A program made the translations under genes and the position numbers. From Piper betle (Eukaryota > Streptophyta > Magnoliopsida > Piperales > Piperaceae), in contig JAURVB010014453.1 in NCBI GenBank assembly GCA_033002965.1, forward strand, positions 57,848 through 121,847: 64,000 nucleotides of DNA, given 5' to 3'. Shown one piece after another: positions 55,571 to 64,000 of this stretch. Under the pieces are notes generated by a model, which was given only the letters and a program-made list of their open reading frames with translations, was not told the DNA's origin and made no database searches. The stretch's first letter is position 1; each line of letters starts with the position of its first letter.

Positions 55571-58498
55571 TGTAAAACCCACGATTCGAGTCAGGGTTTT
55601 ATATTCAGAACCGGTCGGTTCGACCGTTATTTTCGAGTCGAGTCAGTTTCAGAACACGTGTACTGAGCCGACGCCGGTCTCGTGTATGAGCCATGAGGGT
55701 CATGTGTACCCAAGTATATGATGATAACGTCATGAACACAGCAGAAAGAATGAGTTATCAGAATATATAAGAGTATGCAGTTCATTTTTTTATTATGATA
55801 TATAATGGATCGTAGAATTAGTTTTAGGCCGTTTACTCGCGTTAGGACGCGTTACGGGCATTTTGAGTGGGTTGATAGTTCTAAAGCATATCATTATGAT
55901 TTTTTGGTGTTGTTTGATTTTATAGGATTTTTCCCATATTTTTTGGAATTTTTTTACGACTTAAATATTATTTTGAATCGAGTCGGAGACGAGTCAAGTA
56001 ATATTTACGAGTTTGCCACCACACACACCCTCGACCCTTCCTTTCTTCTTTCTCAAACCCTCGCCGCGCGCCGCCACTACGCATGCCACCGCCGCTGCCA
56101 TGGATGCCCGCCCGGCCGCCGATCGACGCCGCCCAGCCCGGCCACGGCGTCGCCCTGCTGCCCCGACCAGGTCCGACCCCCATCGGACCGCCGCGACGCG
56201 AGGAAGCCACGCCGCGACGCCGCACCCGCGTTGCGCTTCCGTCGCCGATTCCGCCGTCGGCGACCAGCGCCGCCGCGATCGGTCGGTCGCCTCAGCACCC
56301 TCAGCCTTCCAGCGACCTTCCCCGACTGGAACGGAGGCCATCGCCGCCGTGGCCGGCCGGATCTAGCGACCCATCGCTGCCGGCTCTGTTTTGCCATTTT
56401 CCGGCGAGCCGCCACCTCCATTGGCCACGCTGATGTCATAGATGAGTCGGGCTCGCCGAGCCGGTTCCGAGGGTACCCAACACGACCACTTTCCGGCCAA
56501 TAAACGCCACCGGCGATTGTCGCCGGAAAACCACCGGAAGCCGCCGGAAAACCGCCAGCAGCTGTCGGAAAACCGAATTTCTAGAATTCACTGGAATTCA
56601 CCGGATCTTCCGCGGGGCTCACCCAGTCGAGCCCGATCGAGCTTCGGACGCCGATGAGCGCCGAATTTGAGTTCCGAGACACGCGACGGAACCCTAACCG
56701 TCGCCGATTGTCGACAACGTGAGGTATAATTACCTCCGATTGATTTATTTAAAATTGATGATAATTGTTAGCATAGCATGCTAGGGTTGATTAATTATTA
56801 TGATGAATGTTAAGATTATGAATGAAGTAAACATGTGCATGATGTGATTAACAGGGAATGAAGGTTAAATGAGCTAATGAAGTAAAGTAAATTTGAGTAT
56901 GATAATCGAGTACAACGTAACTTAGGAAATATAATAAAAATAGGTGTTAATAGGATAAGTTGGAATTATTTTTACATTTATAATTGTTGATTGTTATGGT
57001 TGATGTTTGTATTGTGGTGTGATGGTCATGTCGGATTTGATGCATCATTTAGTTAGCGGGCGTTAGTATTTAGTTTTGATGTGTAGGTACGGAGTAGGAG
57101 CTCGCCGCCTAGGCGCGATGACACGCTTGGAGCTTCTACCAGGTCCGTTTAGGACTCGTCTGTTTTACTCTTTTCTATTGTATGTTTGTTTTATTGCCTA
57201 CAGGACGAGTTAAGTGGCGCTTTATCGGATCCCACTTAACTCGGGCCATTTAACCGAATAGTTTTCCGGATTAATAACCCCTCGAGGATGAGATCCCTCG
57301 AGGATGATTTTGAAAACAAGATCCACCACAAGTTGCCTTCGGGCCTATTATATAAATCCCTACCCAGCTCTATATATATGTAGTTTTCGCGTTTTCAGTG
57401 AGACGAGAGATGGAGAAATCGACTACACGTACCATGCAGAGGATGTCGTGACAGTCAAAGCGGGCTCTGGATTAGTGCCAGCGGACTGTTCCATTCCCGA
57501 GGGATCCTGACAACTCCGCGTTTGAGTTCCTCACACCCGGAGAATGTGGAGGTTTACGGGTACTGTTAAGTACAGCGCATGTCCGGACTTGTGGTTCAAA
57601 GGGTACTAAAGGCGACTGCCTGAGAGTACTCGGCCTTCGTGCTCAAGGCCAGGAGAAATATGGAGGTACAGAGAGGGCTTAGGATAAAGTTTCACGAGAA
57701 GTACTGAAAAAGAAGTGCCGAGAGCGGCACAGTACCAGCAGTAGATCATTAAGTTCGGGATGCTACCGGGTCTGCAGCCCAGTGGCTCCTCAGTAGTGCC
57801 CTTCAGAGTGTTCACGTGGAGTATATGATGTTTTCTTTCATATGAGAGTTTGCTCTCATAGCCAGCTTGTTATAGTTATTTTATTTTCCGGACCAGTAAC
57901 ACTTGTTACTGACGTGTTTTTATACTATATGTAGGTAATAATCACGAGTTGGAGGAGCCAGCTTGGACGGAGGAGCAATGAGGTCTTGTGCACACACACA
58001 TGTTAGATTTCTGAATGTTTAATATTGTATTGTTATGTTATTATATTGTGAATGACATTTTCAAATGCATGAGACATGATAGAATGTGAACATGATCAGA
58101 GATGAGCAGCGAAAGCGTGGTGGGTTGAAACCCCAGCTTCAGAATGAATTCATAATATGTTAGATTTTGTGTGAATGAAATCATGGATGCATGTGTATAT
58201 ATATATATATATATTATTTTGACAGGGTGGGCCCATAATTGCACTTTTAGGGGAGACCCTGACGGTTTTATTTCAGGATTTTTACCGTAATTGTAATGAT
58301 GTGAAAATTGGTTGCATGTCATCCATGTAGTATCCTGTTAGGGTTTTATGCATTCATACATACATATAGCAAGTTGAATTTTCATCTTAAGACGCCGAGA
58401 TTGAATCCGCACGAGTTAGGTTCGGGTTAGCCGACCTAACCGGGGCCTGTAACATGCCGGTTTGGTTCACAAGTGTGAACCGGATTTGGGGTGTTACA
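55571..58498 (+). mobile_element. Solo LTR, family D (D2), 2.93 kb
   Basis: TGTAAAACCC to GGGTGTTACA with perfect 5-bp duplication ATGTA at 55566-55570 and 58499-58503. The empty site survives in the relative C1 as ATGCATCATATAG at 44901-44913. Collinear with D1 over its length. Includes a GC-rich zone (56010-56720) and a (TA)n tract at 58196. Confidence 0.93.
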
Positions 58499-58889
58499 AT
58501 GTATCATATAGGGATGTTAGTATTTTACTTGGTAGTAGGTTTTGGTATAGGTTTCGGAGTCCGAGCTCGTCGTAGATGTGTAGATGCTTGGAGCTTTGCA
58601 TCACAGGTCCGTAAGACTCTACCTCTCTACTTGACTCCTTGCATGTTGAGTTTAATCATGATTTTTACGTAGAGCGGCATTGACGACATTTTTTTGCATC
58701 CCTCCAATGTCATGCCATTTAATTGTGTTTTTTACGCATGTTTAATAAAACTACAAGGATGAGATCCCTTGTTGGTTTTCAAATTAAAGCTCAGAAATGT
58801 ATGATGAAAGCCTCTTCCCTAAGCCTATTATGTCAAGTACGCACATTTTTTACAGATTTCATGAATAAGAGGGTGAGCGGTGCATGATG

Positions 58890-59165
58890 GTACTGCAATG
58901 CAAGTGATACAGTTGTTGGAGCTATACTTGGTCAAAGAAAGGATAAGGTGTTTCAGACCATCTACTATGCAAGTAGAACCTTCAATGAAGCACACTTGAA
59001 TTATGCTACTATAGAAAAGGAATTCTTACTGACCACTCTACTCTTAAGTTTCTTATGGCCAAGCAAGATGCTAAACCAAAAATTCTTCGATGGGTCTTAC
59101 TCCTTCAAGAAATTGTTGTGGAGATTAAAGACAAGAAGGCTTCCAAAAACTTGGTAGTGAACCAT
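58890..59165 (+). pseudogene. Athila-like RNase H fragment
   Basis: Reads NASDTVVGAILGQRKDKVFQ in the first frame, then TIYYASRTFNEAHLNYATIE and KEF. This is the gypsy RNase H pattern (CDASDxAVGAVLGQR, YYASKTLNEAQxNYxTTEKE). The preceding reverse transcriptase is absent. Premature stops and frame changes follow. Confidence 0.85.
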
Positions 59166-59429
59166 CTTTCCTAGATTGAGACATCCATAGTCCAAGATGG
59201 AGAAATCTATGAAGAATTTCCAAATGAAAAGATATTTTCCATTGCTTCTATTTCTCCTATAACATTTGTCTCAGATAATTATTGGTTTGATGACTCTGCC
59301 AATTTTCTTGCAAGAAATTATTTCCCTTAGGAATTGATATATCAACAAAAGAAAAAAATTTCTCTTGTAAAACATTATTTTTAGGAGGAGCCACACTTGT
59401 TTATGTTGTGTGCAGACCAAGTCATTCGA

Positions 59430-60540
59430 AGATGTGTACCTAACAATTAATTCAAGAGCATCCTCCAACATTGTCATGATGGAAAGGTAGGAGGCCATTT
59501 TAATTCAAATAGGATAGTTGCCAAGGTATTACAATCAGGTTTTTATTGAACTACTTTGTTTAAAGATGCGTATGAGTATGTTTCTCATTGTGATAGGTGT
59601 CAATGTATAGGTAACATCTCTCAACGAAATGAAATGCCTCTTAACAATATATTGATTTGTGAAATATTTGATGTTTGGGGCATCGATTTTAAGGTCTTTT
59701 TTTAAGTCATGTGGGTGTGAGTACATTTTAGTAGTTGTGGACTATGTATCCAAATGGGTAGAAGCTTTGGCCACAAAAACTATTGATTCAAAGGTAGTAC
59801 TGTAGTTTTTAAAGTGAAATGTTTTTACTTGTTTTGGTACTGCTAGAGCAATAATTTTCAAGGGGGAAACATTTTAAGAATAAGAAATTTTAGTCCTTGT
59901 TGATTAAATATAGAGTAACTCATAGAGTTAGAACCCCAAACCTGCTCAAATTAGTGGGTAGGTTGAGATTTCCAATAGAGAGTTGAAAATGATTTTAGAA
60001 AAGAATCTTAGTGCATTTAGAAAAGATTGATCATTTAAACTTGATGATGCTTTGTTGGTGTATCATACTACATATGAAATTCTAATTATGATGTTACCTT
60101 TTAAACATAAAGCATACTGAGTTGGCAAATTTTTAATTTTTGATCTTGAACATGCTGCTGAGAAAAGGCCTGAGTTGGCAAATTTTTAATTTTGATCTTG
60201 AACATGCTGCTGAGAAAAGGCTTTTGCAGGTAGATGAATTGGAGGAGTTTCACCTAGGAGCATGTGAAAATGCAAGACTATATAAGGAAATTAGAAAGAA
60301 TTGGAATGATCTATATATTCTTCCCATGGAGTTCCGCACAGGCAACGAGTTCTATTCTACAACACTCATCTTCAACTTTTCCTGGAAAATTACAATCTAA
60401 GTGGGCAACTCCTTAAAATGTTATCCAAGTATTTTCTTATGGGATGGTGGAAATCCAACATGAATGGTCAAAAATTCAAAGTTAATGGGCATATATTGAA
60501 AACTTATTATATAGGCCGTTTTCATCCATGGCCTTCCACC
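59430..60540 (+). pseudogene. Athila-like integrase, decayed
   Basis: Zinc-binding part: [40 protein letters not shown] and [15 protein letters not shown]. Then [15 protein letters not shown] and [16 protein letters not shown] begin the catalytic core. A 52-bp tandem duplication lies at 60119-60222. The C-terminal part includes AAEKRLLQVDELEEF and FKVNGHILKTYY near 60475. Numerous stops. Confidence 0.82.
60119..60222. repeat. 52-bp tandem duplication in integrase remnant
   Basis: TGAGTTGGCAAATTTTTAAT ... GCTGCTGAGAAAAGGC appears twice back to back, differing by one T. Confidence 0.92.
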
Positions 60541-60559
60541 ACTGTGCTCGAATCTGATT

Positions 60560-62480
60560 AAAGGCGATAAAGTCAACCTAACTACTTTAACTTAGAACTA
60601 CATTCTCTAGTCATTTCTCTTTGGTTGAAAATTTAATTAGTTGTGTTAAAAAAAAGTATAATAGCATCTAGATGTTATCACAGCATTCGGGCACTATAAG
60701 GGAGATCAAATTCCAGGATTTAGTGCCTGACTTGGCGTTTGCTAGCTCCAGGGTGCTAGAAAGAAAAATTAATAATATACTAACAATGCTGGGACACTGT
60801 AAGGGTTTTTCAATTCTAGTAGTAGGCACCCGGCTTGACGTTTGCCAGTGTCAGGGGTACTAGTGTTAGGTTAGAAAAAAAACCCAACCATGGGGTTTTC
60901 ACCATCGGCCATCTTTGAGTTGAGCGATGTTGGTGACCAACCCTAACCCTTCCACCCCATCACCAGTCGCTTCCCTCATCATCGGTGACATTGTTCACCG
61001 CCGGCGGTCACTATCTCTGGTCGGTGACGCCCTCCCAAGCTGTAACCTTCTTTTCCTTTTCTCTTTCTCCACTCTATTCTCCCTTGTTTTAATTGTTACA
61101 AAGGAATGACTTTTTTTCATTTTTATTTAATTTATCTCTCGACTTGGGATGATTTGCATGAGATACTGATTTTTCTTATTGTTGAGATGATTTGGCCCTA
61201 CCTTCTTCTGTCAATTACATGTTATAATTTTTTCCAATTTGGTGCTTGTGATAGTGACAAATTTAGGGTTTAATTAGAGCTTAATTGATTGGTTTAATTG
61301 TATTCATGGTGATGATTTAAGGTTGGACTCAATGAATAAATTTTTATGCCTTAGATTATTAGTCAATAAATCTTCGTACTTTTGCTCGTGATGATGGGGT
61401 GCACTAGCTTTGTTTCTATTAATCATTTGGATACTTACCAAGGACTAGTTTTCCTTTTGTGGAGAAATATTTATTCTTGGCATGGTTTATATTGTGTTTT
61501 CTGTTTATATATCTCAACTCATGCCTAATTTGGTTCTTTTCATGCAAAGTGTGCATTGATGGTCTTAAATATGATAGCGGAATGTGTTGAGTTTGATAGT
61601 GATTAGTAATTCCTCTATGGTGTTTATTTGTTTATGCCGGTTCTGCATGTATATGTGTTGATAGGAGAGTTGAAAATTACTTAAGTTTGAGGTATTTCTT
61701 GTGTGAGTCATGTTGATAGTTAGTTGTTCTTTTCTACAGTTCATGGCTCCAAAGATATCAAAGTCATCAAAGAGAGCTAGTTCTTTTAGGGTTGCACCCT
61801 TTAAATCTTCAAATTTGCTTCTGAGGATGCAGCTAAGTGGTGCGTCAAGTCTATTTAGAGGATGAAGTGTTAGATGCAAAGGTAATTGCTATGGTTCAAA
61901 GTAGGGGATCACTGAAGTTTATAGTGGTTCAACTATCGGGAGTTCTTCCTCTTGCTTGAAAGTTTTATGCTAATGTAATGAAGCACATAACCATAAGGTA
62001 TACATTCGAGGGAAATATATGTCCATTATTGCTGAGGACATTAATTCTTTTTATGGTACACCTAACTTTTCAGAGGGTGATCAATATTCCATTTATGTTA
62101 AGAAAGTTGGGGGAATATGAGGTGATTTGGATACTCTGTTACATACTTTATGTATAAGTGGGGCACAATGGATACAGACTAGTCATGGAAGACCAAAGAA
62201 GCTCATGGTTGGCAAGTCAAAACCAAAGTATCATGTTCGGTATAGGTTAGCGACATCCAGATTGTGTCCTTCGTTACATACAAGTCATGTTATTGTGTAG
62301 AGGGCAATAGTGGTTTATGCTTTAAGAAATGGCTTGTCTTTCGATGTTGGTCTTTTGAATCACCTCAATGGGGACATCTCAATCATCTCTAATCACTAGA
62401 ATGGCCCTTACATACAAGTCATGTTGGTTTAAAGCATTGAGGACAATACTTTGTATAAGTTTGGGGGAGGGATTAATTTG
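60560..62480 (+). mobile_element. 3' part of the Athila-like element
   Basis: Between integrase and the right flank. A frame at 61741 opens MAPKISKSSKRASSFRVAPF, as seen in the extra downstream ORF region of some Athila elements, but stops quickly. TAAGTTTGGGGGAGGGA at 62457-62473 matches the purine-rich motif (AGTTTGGGGGAGG) found near the 3' end of this lineage. Confidence 0.55.
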
Positions 62481-63109
62481 TATTAGTTTGTTAGTTGGTG
62501 TATGATTAGGTTTTATGTTTAGTTATTTTTGCTTTGTTAGGTTTGATGTACTCTTTATTTTATTTCAAATTAATATGGATAATTGATCTTGTTTAGTGAT
62601 GACATGTACTAGTTGTTTTATTTTCTTTTGATAATATTATTTTATCGTTGGTTTTATTTGTAACTAAATTCTCCATACAATATAAAGTATATGATCCCTT
62701 GCTTTGATTTTGATAATACTTAGAGAAGTTTATACTATTATTGATGCATTTTAGAGAGAGATTGATCTAGAATTCAAATTGAGAAATCCTTAAGGCAAAA
62801 TCCTAGGTTTCTTGTCAAGAGAGAAATGATTTAGGTGAGATTTGATTAATCTATGCCTTTCAAACTAACCTATTATATTATCCTATTCAGCCAGTTTTTA
62901 AATTAACTTTGTGATTTGTTTATCCTTAAACTTGACCTTGTTTGATTTTTTGTGTGATTATTTGTCCTATCTTAACATCATAGTGTTTAAATTCTTCCAT
63001 GTCAGAAATGATTAAGTTTGTACTAGATAAATGCATTATGGTGTTGGATGCTCTGTTTTGGGAAGAGTAAATCAAATGAGTTAAAGGGACTGTGCATGTC
63101 GCCATGCAT

Positions 63110-63842
63110 ACCAGGGAATGGTCGGAAAGGAAGAGGCAAGGGCTAGGGAGGGTTGCCGGAGGTCGTTGCCGGTGTTGATGGCTGGTGGCGACACATGTAG
63201 GTAGTGGTGGGCGACTGTATGTGCAAAACAGACAGAAAAGAAGGAAGAGAAGGAAGGAAGAAGGTGCGGAGGTGGAGTCGCTAGGGTGGTGGTGGTCGGC
63301 AGCAGTGAGGGTGGTCATTGGCGAAACAAGGGAAGTAAAAAAAAAAGGTCAGGCTGTTTGGAGGAGGAACTAGGGAAGAAGAAGGGATGGTCGGGGTAGT
63401 TTTGTAAATAAAACTTGTCTCGCTCCCTACTTGGGTCAGTAATAATACTTAAATTCAAAAAATATAAATAAATATGATAAAATTCGATAAATTAAAATAT
63501 GCTCAAATAAATAAAAGAATATGTTCTAAACCTACCAACCCACCCAAAATCATATCTAACACATTCGAATGCGATAGACGTCCTAATTTTAATTTCTACA
63601 GTCTAATGCATGAAATAAAAAAAAGTCTAGCATACTGTTGTATATTCTGTTAACTCATTTTCTTACTGTGTTACTGACTTTATTATCATACACTTTGGTA
63701 TACTTGACTCTCATGGCTTATAACACACGGCTGGCCTTGGCTTGGCGCACATGTTTTGAAACTAACTCGACTCAAACCGACAAATGAACTGATTGGTTCA
63801 CGAGTATAAAACCCTAACTTAAGTCACACGGGTTTTACCCTT
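63110..63842 (-). mobile_element. Diverged family-D LTR end (D3), inverted
   Basis: Read on the minus strand from about 63842: GTAAAACCCGTG, AGTTAGGGTTTTATA, GAGTCGAGTTAGTTTCA, AGCCATGAGAGTCA and TATGATAATAAAGTCA follow in the same order as D1 (46932-47110). The module AGCGAGACAAGTTTTATTTA (about 63400) equals the D1/D2 GAGACGAGTCAAGT block. It then enters a GC-rich zone. The left border is lost. Confidence 0.7.
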
Positions 63843-64000
63843 ATCCACTATTGTAGGCTCCTGATCAATTAGGATAAATAGGATTTCATTCATTGTAGTG
63901 GGGCTATGCAAGGGGTAAAAATAGATATAACAAGATAAAGAAGCAAATACACCGCAATATAAAATCCTGTCCAAACCAAAAATAAATAAGCTCATATTAT
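63843..64000. other. Right edge, unresolved
   Basis: AT-rich, no feature seen. Confidence 0.4.

Larger units (their letters stand above)
53514..58886 (+). mobile_element. LTR of family C (C2), 3' truncated, split by D2
   Basis: Starts TGTAAAACCCC inside the Athila protease. Its left part (53514-55570) and right part (58499-about 58886) together parallel C1. It ends abruptly at GGGTGAGCGGT, before the expected GGTGTTACA. Athila RNase H resumes directly, so a deletion removed the LTR end plus the reverse transcriptase. Contains a GC-rich segment (54130-54720) absent from C1. Confidence 0.8.

Noticed and set aside
46932..58498. D1 and D2 as 5' and 3' LTRs of one element
   Set aside because: Each has its own distinct 5-bp duplication, and no primer site follows D1.
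1..64000. CRISPR arrays, operons, tRNA or rRNA genes
   Set aside because: No regularly spaced repeats of CRISPR type, no ribosome-binding-site-led gene clusters and no cloverleaf or rRNA sequence; the window is eukaryotic nuclear DNA.

Overview
This window is nuclear DNA from a flowering plant. It has GT-AG introns, AT-rich intergenic and intronic sequence, and dense plant-type LTR retrotransposons, hAT elements and a SINE. Residue choices in the one real gene lean slightly monocot, but I would not assign a species. There is no rRNA, tRNA, organellar or bacterial content.

The single recognisable host gene is SPIKE1 (SPK1), the plant DOCK-family guanine nucleotide exchange factor for ROP/RAC GTPases. 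It lies on the minus strand. Its start codon is at 41644, and 27 exons can be traced down to 5354, encoding about 1,375 residues of a family that is usually about 1,830 long. The catalytic C-terminal DHR2 region is not found, so it either lies left of base 1 or is lost. Two exons (1 and 23) each appear one base short in a homopolymer run. This suggests either sequence/assembly errors or a decaying copy. The exons sum to only about 4.1 kb of a 36 kb span.

The introns are packed with transposable elements. Intron 24 (6481-14172) holds a copia-like element A, a second LTR-like repeat pair and LINE-like debris. Intron 20 (15847-20255) holds a minus-strand gypsy remnant and a possible small secreted-peptide ORF. 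Intron 16 (21819-28152) holds element B, a relative of A whose LTR starts only 9 bp from the splice acceptor, plus a small hAT. Intron 11 (31914-35482) holds a SINE with a 14-bp target duplication and a processed pseudogene of an RGG-type RNA-binding protein. Left of 5354 lie a decayed copia reverse transcriptase, a hAT copy and local tandem repeats.

Right of the gene (41.7-64 kb) is nested retrotransposon sequence. A copia-like LTR abuts the SPK1 start, followed by a second long hAT copy. A 1.5-kb solo LTR (family C) follows, then an Athila-like gypsy element at about 46.7-62.5 kb. A 2.9-kb solo LTR (D1) sits in its 5' part. Its gag-protease region is interrupted by a second family-C LTR, which itself contains another 2.9-kb solo LTR (D2). 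D1, D2 and C1 keep 5-bp target duplications. A diverged, inverted D-family LTR end closes the window.

The most unusual feature is a short-TIR, non-autonomous hAT family (three copies with 8-bp duplications, one imperfect). Its ends are arrays of ATCGG words, and its core shares a roughly 90-bp module with the family-D LTRs, apparently captured from them.
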